56,380 nucleotides of DNA. Origin: Betaproteobacteria bacterium (lineage in GTDB: Bacteria > Pseudomonadota > Gammaproteobacteria > Burkholderiales > SG8-41). Positions 8,504 to 16,706 of this stretch are shown piece after piece. Within the stretch, counting starts at the first letter, position 1. The number at the start of each line of letters is the position of its first letter. The notes under the pieces were generated by a model that was not told where the DNA came from, did no database searches, and was given only the letters and a program-made list of their open reading frames with translations. The position numbers and the translations under genes are program-made. The stretch spans positions 3,834 through 60,213 of the forward strand of contig JAKFYK010000094.1 of the NCBI GenBank assembly GCA_021730905.1, written 5' to 3'.

Positions 8504-8707
8504 GTGATATCTCCTGTGAATCCGTGAACGAACCTGTGAACCAGCGGGTCAACGATGAAGCCCGCTGAAAACGGCTTGGACGTTCCAGCGGGCGCAGGCG
8601 GCATTTTAGCTTGATTTGCGGCCGGGCTTACCAAACGCGGGAAATCGTCGTAGCATAGGCATGCATGCGCGCGGATCAACGCTTTCAGCCGCCGCCGGGA
8701 GATAGAC

Positions 8708-9745
8708 GTGAACACATTGATTCGCTGCACACGAACAGTACTTAGGCTTGCGGCGCTGCTGCCGGTGGCGGCTGCGCTGATAATCTGCGCGCCGCTGCAT
8801 GCGCAGGATCGGATAGCGCCTGCGCCGGGCGTCAAGCCTGACCTCACGATCGACGCGCTGTCGGTGGTGCGGGTGCGCGCACAAGCGGCTGCCGATGCGC
8901 GCAGCGGGCGCACGCTGGGGAGAAACCGCGAAGGCACCGGCGTCGTCATTGATTCCAGCGGTCTGGTGCTGACCATTGGTTATCTGATTACCGAAGCGGA
9001 AAAAGTCGAGATCAACACCGCCGACGGCAAAGTCTATCCGGCCACCGTGGTGGGTTTTGACAATGCGACGGGGCTCGGTCTGCTGAAATCGCTGGTGCCG
9101 GTGCCGGTGAAGCCCATTGATCTGGGCTTGTCGGCGGATACCAAGGAACGCGATATGGTGCTGATCGTCGGCTTCGACGGCGTGGCGCCGGCCTACGTGG
9201 TATCCAAGCGCCAGTTCGTCGGCTATTGGGAATACCTGCTCGACGAAGCGATTTATACCGCGCCCGCCACGGTGAACTGGCAGGGTGCCGCGCTAGTGAG
9301 CCGCGAAGGCAAGCTGCTTGGCATCGGTTCGCTGGCGGTGGGCAATGCGTTGGCGACGGCCAGTGCCGGTGTGCCCGGCAACATGTTTGTGCCCATCGAT
9401 GTGCTGAAACCCGTGATCGGTGATTTCATCGCCAACGGCCGTTCGACCACCATACCCCGTCCGTGGCTCGGCGTTACCTCGCAGGAAGTCGGCGGCAATC
9501 TGGTGGTGGTGCGCGTGTCGCCCGAAGGTCCCGCCGATGAAGCGGGACTGAAAGCCGGCGACATCATCGTCGGCATCGCGGGCGACGGCCTCAAGGGGCA
9601 AGCCGATTTTTACACGCGCTTGTGGAAAAGCGGCAACGCGGGCGTAGAGATTTCACTGGATGTGCTGCGCGGCAATCGCGTCGAAAACATCAAGGTCAAG
9701 AGCATCGACCGCAACAGCTACTTCCGCGCGCGCGCGACCTACTAG
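8708..9745 (+). CDS. HtrA/DegP-like periplasmic protein lacking the catalytic triad, with PDZ domain
   Basis: 345 aa from a GTG start with a GGGAGA site. A signal peptide (1-32, ending PLHAQ) targets the periplasm. The trypsin-like fold is recognisable from GTGVVIDSSGLVLTIGYLIT (77-95), FDNATGLGLLK (117-127) and the substrate loop, followed by a PDZ domain (about 250-335; RPWLGVTSQEV and GPADEAGLKAGDIIVGI). At the triad positions, His is Tyr92, Asp is Gly122, and the GNSGGPL motif is replaced by VNWQGAALV (189-197), so the nucleophilic Ser is gone. It is best read as a pseudoprotease with a binding or scaffold role. Downstream is a convergent MmgE/PrpD gene. Confidence 0.85.
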   Translation: MNTLIRCTRTVLRLAALLPVAAALIICAPLHAQDRIAPAPGVKPDLTIDALSVVRVRAQAAADARSGRTLGRNREGTGVVIDSSGLVLTIGYLITEAEKVEINTADGKVYPATVVGFDNATGLGLLKSLVPVPVKPIDLGLSADTKERDMVLIVGFDGVAPAYVVSKRQFVGYWEYLLDEAIYTAPATVNWQGAALVSREGKLLGIGSLAVGNALATASAGVPGNMFVPIDVLKPVIGDFIANGRSTTIPRPWLGVTSQEVGGNLVVVRVSPEGPADEAGLKAGDIIVGIAGDGLKGQADFYTRLWKSGNAGVEISLDVLRGNRVENIKVKSIDRNSYFRARATY

Positions 9746-9766
9746 CCGTTTCCCCGGGGCGCGCGC

Positions 9767-11182
9767 TCAGCCGCGCGCGTAGGCAACCGGCGCGGCGAGT
9801 TGCCGGTAGAGCAACGCGAGATTCTCCTGCTGATCCAGTGTCAGCAGGTAATTTGCGAAGTCTTGCGCCTGCGCGCTGCTCCATCCCGCCAGTTTTACGT
9901 TCGATGCGAACTTGCTTGTCACTTCGTCGTCGGTGAACGGATTGTCGGGATGGCCTTTGGCGCAATCGACAGTGACCGTTTCCATGCCAAACGGACCGCG
10001 CACGCGTAACGTGCAGCCACCGATGTCGCGCGTATCTGCATTGGTAAACGGTTTGCAGGTGATGCGTTCCAGCCAGCGCCGCACTTCTGCGGCAGGCGGC
10101 ACTTCGGAAAACACGTGCAGCGGGTTCACTTCGCCATACGCCCACGCCACGGCCACCGTCCAGTACGCCGAGAACTGGGCCGTCACTTTTGCCGAGGGAA
10201 AAATGCGCGCGGGTTCGGGACGGCCTACCACATCCCATGCCTGCGGGCCGACTTCGAGTTCCAGCGCGGTGGCATCACCCGCGCGCGTGCCCAGCCGCTC
10301 GCGTAACGCCAGTGCCGCACTCGCGGCCGGATGTGTCAGACGGCAGGTCGGATAGGGTTTGAACGACAGACGCTCGGTTTCAAAAGTCGTGCCGAGGTCA
10401 CGCACCGCGCGCGTCGCATCGAACTGACCGTGCAGATATACGCGCGCCATGCCGTCTTTGCCGGAGAACACCTCGCTCACGCCGTCAAGGCCGTTGGCGG
10501 CCATCAATGCCGCGTTGACGCCGTTATGCGCGGCGAATCCCGGTTGCGCGTGTTTGGTAGTCGCGCCTTCGCGGCTCGATTGATGGTTGCCGCTGGCGAG
10601 GCTGTAGGCGATGCCGAACGCGTGGCCGAATGTTTTTGCATCGGCGTTCAAGAGGCGCGCCGCCGCTGCCGCCGCACCGAAATGCCCCAGCAACGGCGTG
10701 TAAATCCAGCCGCCATCGACGAGGTTGAGTTTTGTCGCTACGCCGAGCCGGCAAGTGACTTCGATGCCGAGCAGCACCGCTTCGAGAAATTGTTTCGGAT
10801 CATTGATGTTTCGGTATTCGGCGGCGGCGAGTGCTGCGGGAATCGCCGCTGCGCCTGCATGCAGTACCGCGTCGTCGTGCGTGTCGTCGTATTCGAGCAC
10901 GTGGCCGTAGTAACCGTTCGCCAGTGCCGCGACCGGTGCCGGCACTTTGGGGCCGCCGACAATAGCGGCATCGGCGCGGCCACCGCGATCCGCGAGTTCA
11001 GCCACCCAGCCGGGCAAACCCATCAACGCGCGTCCGGCGATCAGGCAACCCAGATAATCGAGCAGTTCGTATTTGACGGCTTTGCGGGTTTTTGCGTCGA
11101 GCGCGTCCCAGCGTAGTTTATGAGACCAGTCCGCGAACGCGCTGACGACAGGATCGTTCTGGGCGGGGGTTACGGCAACCAT
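9767..11182 (-). CDS. MmgE/PrpD family protein
   Basis: 471 aa, the usual length for the MmgE/PrpD fold, whose known members dehydrate 2-methylcitrate or decarboxylate cis-aconitate. LDYLGCLIAGRALMG, NGYYGHVLEYDDTHDDAVLHAGA (parts of 93-115) and the C-terminal GHPDNPFTDDEVTSKF are family signatures. The ATG at 11182 is preferred over an adjacent GTG. It is the last gene of the leftward run Bug > acyl-CoA dehydrogenase > enoyl-CoA hydratase > MmgE, starting 6 bases after the previous stop, so the genes are surely co-transcribed. That context points to breakdown of a branched or tricarboxylic acid; the substrate cannot be named. Confidence 0.92.
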   Translation of the reverse strand: MVAVTPAQNDPVVSAFADWSHKLRWDALDAKTRKAVKYELLDYLGCLIAGRALMGLPGWVAELADRGGRADAAIVGGPKVPAPVAALANGYYGHVLEYDDTHDDAVLHAGAAAIPAALAAAEYRNINDPKQFLEAVLLGIEVTCRLGVATKLNLVDGGWIYTPLLGHFGAAAAAARLLNADAKTFGHAFGIAYSLASGNHQSSREGATTKHAQPGFAAHNGVNAALMAANGLDGVSEVFSGKDGMARVYLHGQFDATRAVRDLGTTFETERLSFKPYPTCRLTHPAASAALALRERLGTRAGDATALELEVGPQAWDVVGRPEPARIFPSAKVTAQFSAYWTVAVAWAYGEVNPLHVFSEVPPAAEVRRWLERITCKPFTNADTRDIGGCTLRVRGPFGMETVTVDCAKGHPDNPFTDDEVTSKFASNVKLAGWSSAQAQDFANYLLTLDQQENLALLYRQLAAPVAYARG

Positions 11183-11188
11183 CACGTA

Positions 11189-11962
11189 TTATTTAGGCCG
11201 ATGACCTTGCGCAAAACGCTCAAGCAATTCGCGACGTTCGGGTGCTGCGACCGCCTGTTGCAGGAGTTGTTCTTCGACTTCGATACCGCTGGCGAGTGGA
11301 ATATTCAACGCCTGACGAATCGCTTCCTTGGCCATGGCCACCGCAGTGGGCGGGCGCGTCGCAAGTTCTTTCGCGACGGCGCGTGCGGTGTCGAGCACGT
11401 CGGCTGCGGGAACTACGTGCGTGACGAGTCCCATGCCGAGCATCTCGCGCGCGGAAATACGATGACCGTTCAAAATAATCCAGCGCGCGCGCACCGGCCC
11501 TACCAGTCGTGGTAGCAACTGCGTGCCCCAGCCGCCGGGTATACCGCCCCATTGCACTTCCGGCAGCCAGAACTGCGCCGACTCGCTGGCTACTACTGCG
11601 TCGCCCAGCAGCGATAGTTCAAATCCGCCACCGGCGGCATGGCCATTGACCGCGATCACCAGCGGTTTGGCAAATTGCGCGAGTTCATGCCAGAACTGCA
11701 ACAGCGGCGCGCGAAACTCCGCGTCCTTGCCCGGATGCTCGCGTCGCTCTTTTAAATCAGCACCCGCGCAGAACACATCGCCTTCACCGGTGAGCAGCAG
11801 CGCGCGCGCGTTGGCGTCCGACGACACCTTGGCCAGCACGTCGCGCAACTCTGCGATCAGCGTTTTGTTCAGCGCATTCCTGGCCGCGGCGCGCGCTAGT
11901 TTCAGAATGACCACGTCACCGTCGTGACCGACCAGCAGGTGCTGATATGCTGGAGCAGGCAT
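11189..11962 (-). CDS. Enoyl-CoA hydratase/isomerase family protein
   Basis: Crotonase-fold enzyme, 257 aa. The oxyanion-hole segments FCAGADLK and GHAAGGGFEL are present. Both catalytic Glu positions of true hydratases are kept (GGGFEL and LPEVQWGGIPGG), so hydratase activity on an enoyl-CoA is plausible. It lies between the acyl-CoA dehydrogenase (30-base gap) and MmgE/PrpD (6-base gap). No Shine-Dalgarno site is visible: the leader consists of AT-rich repeat copy C, ending 6 bases before the ATG. Whether translation uses an A/U-rich ribosome contact or coupling to the upstream gene is unknown. Confidence 0.92.
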   Translation of the reverse strand: MPAPAYQHLLVGHDGDVVILKLARAAARNALNKTLIAELRDVLAKVSSDANARALLLTGEGDVFCAGADLKERREHPGKDAEFRAPLLQFWHELAQFAKPLVIAVNGHAAGGGFELSLLGDAVVASESAQFWLPEVQWGGIPGGWGTQLLPRLVGPVRARWIILNGHRISAREMLGMGLVTHVVPAADVLDTARAVAKELATRPPTAVAMAKEAIRQALNIPLASGIEVEEQLLQQAVAAPERRELLERFAQGHRPK

Positions 11963-11968
11963 TGATGT

Positions 11969-11986
11969 TAAGTATTTGTTTTTAAA
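11969..11986. repeat. AT-rich interspersed motif, copy C
   Basis: TAAGTATTTGTTTTTAAA on the + strand, identical over 18 nt to copy A. It fills the 30-base gap between the acyl-CoA dehydrogenase stop and the enoyl-CoA hydratase ATG and takes the place of a ribosome-binding site. Confidence 0.6.
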
Positions 11987-11992
11987 GGTATT

Positions 11993-13159
11993 TTAAAAAT
12001 AACCCAAACCCAGCACGCCGCTGGCGAGATCCATCTGATCCACCAGTTTGCGGCTCACCAGATTGCGCAGCGTCTCCGAGGTCCCGCCGCCGAGACTGCC
12101 ATAACGCGTGCCGCGGAAAAAGCGCGATACCGGAAATTCATCGGTGAAGCCGTAACCGCCATGCACCTGCACCGCCTCGGACGTGACGCGGATCGACATT
12201 TCATTGCAATAGATTTTTGCCATCGCCGCCAGCGTCGGATCGGGAAATTGTTTGCCCGATACCGCCGCGCGATACAGCAGGCCGCGCCCGGCTTCGATCT
12301 GGATCATCATATCCGCCGCTTTCCAGCGCATGCCCTGAAACTCGCCGATGCTTTTGCCGAACGCCTTGCGCTGACGCATGTACTTGATCGCTTCTTCCAG
12401 CGCGCCCTCCGAAATACCGAGGCAGATCGCGGGGTTCAGACAGCGCTGCACGTTGAACGCCGACAGCAGCCGCTTCATGCCGTTGTCTTGCAGGATCAGG
12501 TTTTCCAGTGGCAGTTCGATGTTGTCGAAAATGACTTCAGACAGGTACTCGCCACCCATGGTGTGATAGGCGGCATTGTAGGCAAGGCCCTTGATGCCGC
12601 CCGGCACCAGCACACAGCCGATGCCTGCCGCACCGGGGACGCTGTTCACGCGCGTGAATACCACGAACATTTCCGCGATGTCGGCGCGGCTGATCAGCGT
12701 TTTGACGCCATTGAGGATGACTTTATTGCCCTTGATCTCGCAGTTGGTGCGGTAGTTAGGCACGTCGGTGCCGGCATCGGGTTCGGTCAGGCAGATCGCC
12801 AGCATGGCGTCGCCGTTCACCACGCGTGGCAGTATCTGCTTTTTGATCGATTCCGGCGCGTAGGTGGCGATGATGCGCGACTGCGCGCCGACTTCGCCGA
12901 GCGCGCCCATCGCCGTCACATAACAAACCTTGCCGATTTCCTCGAGCACCAGCACGCACTCGAGCGTGTTCATGCCGGAGCCGCCGTACTCTTCCGGTAT
13001 CGACATGCCGAGCACGCCGATTTCTGCCAGCCGTTTCATGTTCTCCGCCGGCCATGAGCCGTCCAGATATTTGATCGCGCGCGGTGCGAATTCCTTCTGG
13101 CACACTTTGCGTACGGTATCGACAAAGGCGCGTTGTTCGTCGGTAATGGTGAAGTCCAT
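11993..13159 (-). CDS. Acyl-CoA dehydrogenase family protein
   Basis: FAD-dependent acyl-CoA dehydrogenase fold, 388 aa. AICLTEPDAGTDVPNYRT (middle domain), YMRQRKAFGKSIGEFQ and VQVHGGYGFTDEFPVSRFFR are family blocks. At the C-terminal catalytic loop the usual YEGT reads LGGGT, and the alternative Glu of isovaleryl/long-chain types (LERL) reads VQRC, so no standard catalytic Glu is obvious by eye. It may use another base or a different reaction, as some acyl-CoA dehydrogenase-like enzymes do. It follows the Bug gene by 50 bases and precedes enoyl-CoA hydratase on the same strand. Confidence 0.9.
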   Translation of the reverse strand: MDFTITDEQRAFVDTVRKVCQKEFAPRAIKYLDGSWPAENMKRLAEIGVLGMSIPEEYGGSGMNTLECVLVLEEIGKVCYVTAMGALGEVGAQSRIIATYAPESIKKQILPRVVNGDAMLAICLTEPDAGTDVPNYRTNCEIKGNKVILNGVKTLISRADIAEMFVVFTRVNSVPGAAGIGCVLVPGGIKGLAYNAAYHTMGGEYLSEVIFDNIELPLENLILQDNGMKRLLSAFNVQRCLNPAICLGISEGALEEAIKYMRQRKAFGKSIGEFQGMRWKAADMMIQIEAGRGLLYRAAVSGKQFPDPTLAAMAKIYCNEMSIRVTSEAVQVHGGYGFTDEFPVSRFFRGTRYGSLGGGTSETLRNLVSRKLVDQMDLASGVLGLGYF

Positions 13160-13209
13160 GGCACTACTCCATAAAATATCAACAGAAAACGGTTATATAA
13201 GCCGCGCGG

Positions 13210-14184
13210 TCAATGGGCCTTGATGCCGGCTTGCTTCGCGACTGTGATCCATTTCGCAATGTCACGCGCGATGAGTTTGTTAAAGTCTTCCGGCGAGGTG
13301 ATGGCCGGTTCGGCGGCTTCCGCGGCGAGGCGTTTGGCGGATTCCGTGTCACGCAGCACCGCAGCGATATCCGTGTTCAGTCGGCTGATGATATCCGTCG
13401 GCATGCCTGCCGGGCCGAGTACGCCCCACCAGATGCTGCCGTCGTAACCGGCGACGCCGCTTTCGACAATGGTTGGCACGTCAGGCAGCAGCGGCGTACG
13501 TTTTTCGCTGCCGACGCCTAGCGGGCGCAGCTTGCCGGAACGCAAATGCGGCAGCACCTGGATCAGCGTGCTGAACAGCACTTCAACCTGGCCCGACATC
13601 ACGTCGATCATTGCCGGCCCGCCGCCTTTGTACGGTACGTGAATCATGTCCACGCCGGCTATCGTCTTGAACAATTCACCGCCGAAATGGTTAAACCCGC
13701 CGACGCCGGACGAGGCGTAACGCAACTGGCCGGGACGCGCTTTCGCCAGCGCAATCAGGTCCTTGATGCCTTTTGCCGGCACGGACGGATGCACCACCAC
13801 GACGTTGGCGCCGGTGCCGATCATCGCAATCGCGGTGAGCGATTTCAGCGGGTCGTACGGCAGCTTGTGGATCGCCGGGTTCATCGCGTACGAGGTTGAT
13901 ACAATCAGAATCGTGTAGCCGTCGGGCACGGATTTGGCCGTAATGTCGGTGCCGATGATGCCGTCGGCTCCGGCGCGATTGTCGATCACGGTCTGCTGAC
14001 CGGTACGTTCGGTGAGCTTCTGACCAATGAAGCGGCCGAGAATGTCGTTGCTGCCGCCGGGCGGGAACGGCACGATCAAGCGGATCGGCTTTACCGGAAA
14101 GCGCGCGGTGGTTTGCGCTTGCGTGACGCCGGCGCAGACGGTGAGCGCGATGGCGAGCAACGACGGGAGACTGCGAGGAAACAT
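13210..14184 (-). CDS. TctC/Bug periplasmic solute-binding protein
   Basis: Bug receptor of 324 aa from ATG 14184 (an in-frame TTG at 14202 is less likely). The signal peptide ends near CAGVTQAQ. FPVKPIRLIVPFPPGGSND, DNRAGADGIIG, VPDGYTILIV, PYDPLKS and HVPYKGGGPAM mark the two lobes. It heads the run leading to the acyl-CoA dehydrogenase, enoyl-CoA hydratase and MmgE genes, so it probably supplies their substrate. It resembles the Bug at 32939-33937 more than any other here (shared GRFIG-KLTER, HKLPYD, WWG-LGPAG and an AGIK-H end), implying dispersed paralogues. Confidence 0.92.
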   Translation of the reverse strand: MFPRSLPSLLAIALTVCAGVTQAQTTARFPVKPIRLIVPFPPGGSNDILGRFIGQKLTERTGQQTVIDNRAGADGIIGTDITAKSVPDGYTILIVSTSYAMNPAIHKLPYDPLKSLTAIAMIGTGANVVVVHPSVPAKGIKDLIALAKARPGQLRYASSGVGGFNHFGGELFKTIAGVDMIHVPYKGGGPAMIDVMSGQVEVLFSTLIQVLPHLRSGKLRPLGVGSEKRTPLLPDVPTIVESGVAGYDGSIWWGVLGPAGMPTDIISRLNTDIAAVLRDTESAKRLAAEAAEPAITSPEDFNKLIARDIAKWITVAKQAGIKAH

Positions 14185-14242
14185 CGGTCGGGAGAGGCGC
14201 AATGCGGTGGAAATGAATTATAGACGCTCGCCGTGGCACTGC

Positions 14243-14283
14243 CAAACCGGATCTGCACCTATGGACGTGCAGTCCACGGTTTG
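14243..14283. promoter_or_regulatory. Nested inverted repeats between divergent genes
   Basis: CAAACCG (14243-14249) pairs with CGGTTTG (14277-14283). Inside it, CTGCAC (14253-14258) pairs with GTGCAG (14267-14272). It lies between the divergent Bug (start 14184) and alpha/beta hydrolase (start 14344) genes. It may be a regulator site or a hairpin; unproven. Confidence 0.35.
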
Positions 14284-14343
14284 ACGCCTGCCATGGGCTC
14301 ACCTAGACTGGCGCCCTTTCATTTATCACACAGAGAGCTTCAC

Positions 14344-15246
14344 ATGGCGGCAATCACCGGCCACGATCACTGGACGCACAAGGGCGAAGTCAAACTTTTT
14401 CTCTACGAAAAATATTCCGGTGCGCCCGGCAACAAACCGGCCGTGTTGTTCGTGCACGGTTCGTCGATGGCGTCACAGCCGACGTTCGATCTCAAGGTGC
14501 CGGGACGCGCGCATTCATCGGCGATGGATTATTTCGTCGAAAAAGGCTTCGATACCTGGTGCGTGGATATGGAAGGCTACGGCCGCTCGGACAAAAAGCG
14601 CGACATCAATTTCGACATCTCGAACGGCGTGGATGATCTGGTGGCGGCGACCGATTACATCGCCAGGACGCGTGGCATCAAAAAGTTTCTGGTGTACGGC
14701 ATTTCATCCGGCGCGCTGCGCGCGGCGCTGTTCGCGCAGCGCTGCCCGGAGCGCGTGTCGCGGCTCGCGCTCGATGCGTTCGTGTGGACGGGCGAGGGCA
14801 GCCCTACGCTGGCCGAGCGCACAAAAAAACTGCCCGAGTTCCTGAAAGTAAACCGCCGCCCGTTAAGCCGCGAGTTCATGTATTCAGTGTTCAATCGCGA
14901 TCATCCGGGCTGCGCCGAAGAAAAAGTCATCGAAGCGTTTGCCGAGCAGGTGCTGGCGCTCGATGATTCCGTGCCGACGGGGACCTACGTCGATATGTGT
15001 TCGAAGCTGCCGGTGGTTGATCCCGCCAAAATTAATGCGGCGACCCTCATCATGCGCGGGCAATTCGACGGCATCGCGGGCTTTGACGACCTGATCGAGT
15101 TTTTCAAGCGCCTGCCTAATCCCGACAAGCAGTTCGCGGTGATGTCGGGCATTTCGCATGCGAGCTTTCAGCAGATCAATTACATGACGGTCTATCATAT
15201 TCTGCATGCGTTCTTCGCGCAGCCGGAACCGATATATCGCGGATAA
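14344..15246 (+). CDS. Alpha/beta hydrolase
   Basis: 300-aa alpha/beta-hydrolase with an apparently complete triad: the nucleophile elbow GISSG (in VYGISSGALRAALFA), an acid in MRGQFDGIAG, and His in GISHASFQ. The oxyanion HGSSMASQ segment follows strand 3. The ATG at 14344 is preferred over upstream in-frame codons because a GAGAG stretch precedes it and homology-like sequence begins there. No signal peptide. It lies 21 bases ahead of an amidase on the same strand, so the pair is likely one transcript acting on ester or amide substrates. Substrate not predictable. Confidence 0.88.
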   Translation: MAAITGHDHWTHKGEVKLFLYEKYSGAPGNKPAVLFVHGSSMASQPTFDLKVPGRAHSSAMDYFVEKGFDTWCVDMEGYGRSDKKRDINFDISNGVDDLVAATDYIARTRGIKKFLVYGISSGALRAALFAQRCPERVSRLALDAFVWTGEGSPTLAERTKKLPEFLKVNRRPLSREFMYSVFNRDHPGCAEEKVIEAFAEQVLALDDSVPTGTYVDMCSKLPVVDPAKINAATLIMRGQFDGIAGFDDLIEFFKRLPNPDKQFAVMSGISHASFQQINYMTVYHILHAFFAQPEPIYRG

Positions 15247-15267
15247 TCCATGCCCGGGAATTGATCC

Positions 15268-16560
15268 ATGGCCACAAAGCCTCTCAATAAACTTACTGCC
15301 GGTGAAATTGTGCAGGCGATTTCAACTGGAACATCCACGGCCGAAGCCGTAGCACGTGCCTGCCTTGATCGCATTGCCGTGCGCGAGCCCCACGTCGAAG
15401 CGTGGCAGTTTCTCGATCCTGATCTGGTATTGAAGCAGGCGCGCGCGCTCGACGCGAGCGGAAAAATCGGGCCGTTGCAGGGTGTGCCGGTCGGCATCAA
15501 AGACATCATCGATACCTGCGACATGCCTACCGAATACGGCACGCCGATCCACAAGGGACACCGGCCGCGCATTGATGCCGCGGTGGTGGCGCTGACGCGC
15601 CGTGCCGGCGGCCTCATCATGGGCAAAACGGTGACGACCGAATTTGCCAATCGTCATCCCGGCAAAACGCGGCATCCTCAAGACCCGACGCGCACGCCCG
15701 GCGGTTCATCCAGCGGATCAGCCGCAGCGGTGGGAGATCACATGGTGCCGCTTGGCATGGGCACGCAAACCACCGGCTCGACGATAAGGCCGGCGGCGTT
15801 TTGCGGTTGCGTCGGTTATCGGCCCACCTGGGGCGACATCCGCTGCCACGGCGTGATGGAAGCCGCGGGGTCGGTGGACACTGTAGGCCTGATCGCGCGT
15901 TCGGTGGATGACATTGCACTGTATCGCGATGTGTTGCTGGGTGTTGCGCCGCAACCGCTGGCTGCAAAAATTATCGATGCGCCGCATATCGGCTTTTGCC
16001 GTACGCCGTTCTGGGATCAATGCGAACCGGCCACGCAGGAATTGCTGGAAGACTGTGGCGCCAAATTGGCTAAAGCGGGCGCCACAGTGTCCGAAGTGGT
16101 TTTGCCGCAAGAATTTGAACGCATCGACGATGCCCACCGTTGGGTTTCGAGTTTCGAGTTTGCGCGCAACCGTGCGTGGGAGATCGATCATCACTATGAG
16201 ATGATCAGTGAAACATTGCGCAACAACCGGTTGAAAGACGGCCTTGCGTGCAGCTTCGAAAAATACCGTGAATCGCGCAGCTTTCTCGCGCGCGCGCGAC
16301 GCATCATGCACGATGTATTCAAGGATTTCGATGTGCTGCTGGTGCCGTCGGCGTCGGGCGAAGCGCCGGTCGGCCTCAACGCCACGGGCAACGCTTCGCA
16401 CTGTCTGATCTGGACGAGTACGCATGTGCCGTGCATGACGTTGCCGCTGTTTACCGGCCCGAACGGACTGCCGGTGGGTGCCCAGCTGATCGCCGCGCGC
16501 AACAATGACCGGCTGCTATTTGAAGTGGCGCGGTGGGTGACTTCGAAATATACGACCTGA
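15268..16560 (+). CDS. Amidase signature family enzyme
   Basis: 430-aa amidase-signature hydrolase releasing ammonia from an amide. The Ser-cisSer-Lys triad is visible: Lys78 in VGIKDIIDT, a cis-Ser in the GGSSSGS loop (146-151), and nucleophile Ser171 in GTQTTGST. It follows an alpha/beta hydrolase by 21 bases and precedes a second amidase-fold gene, allophanate hydrolase, after a 146-base gap holding a sigma-54-type promoter. The setting suggests use of amides as nitrogen source. The C-terminal half is ordinary for the family. Natural substrate unknown. Confidence 0.92.
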   Translation: MATKPLNKLTAGEIVQAISTGTSTAEAVARACLDRIAVREPHVEAWQFLDPDLVLKQARALDASGKIGPLQGVPVGIKDIIDTCDMPTEYGTPIHKGHRPRIDAAVVALTRRAGGLIMGKTVTTEFANRHPGKTRHPQDPTRTPGGSSSGSAAAVGDHMVPLGMGTQTTGSTIRPAAFCGCVGYRPTWGDIRCHGVMEAAGSVDTVGLIARSVDDIALYRDVLLGVAPQPLAAKIIDAPHIGFCRTPFWDQCEPATQELLEDCGAKLAKAGATVSEVVLPQEFERIDDAHRWVSSFEFARNRAWEIDHHYEMISETLRNNRLKDGLACSFEKYRESRSFLARARRIMHDVFKDFDVLLVPSASGEAPVGLNATGNASHCLIWTSTHVPCMTLPLFTGPNGLPVGAQLIAARNNDRLLFEVARWVTSKYTT

Positions 16561-16646
16561 CGCCGCACGCTGTTGATGGTGCTCACGTATCGCGGCTTCC
16601 GGCAGCGGTGATGGGCGAGTCGGACCCCGGCTCAATGGATGGGTAG

Positions 16647-16662
16647 TGGCATGACTGTTGCT
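16647..16662 (+). promoter_or_regulatory. Sigma-54-type (-24/-12) promoter before allophanate hydrolase
   Basis: TGGCATGACTGTTGCT matches the TGGCACG-N4-TTGCW consensus with one substitution. The GG (16648-16649) and GC (16660-16661) are spaced exactly as needed. Transcription would begin near 16673, about 34 bases before the ATG at 16707. No convincing NtrC site was seen upstream. Confidence 0.6.
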
Positions 16663-16706
16663 TTGGATTTCGGGGTTTAATTGATATCGAATGATGACCA
16701 TTGTCC

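Noticed and set aside
14221..14250. TGGCACTGCC tested as a sigma-54 -24 element before the alpha/beta hydrolase
   Set aside because: No TTGC follows at the required spacing on either strand.
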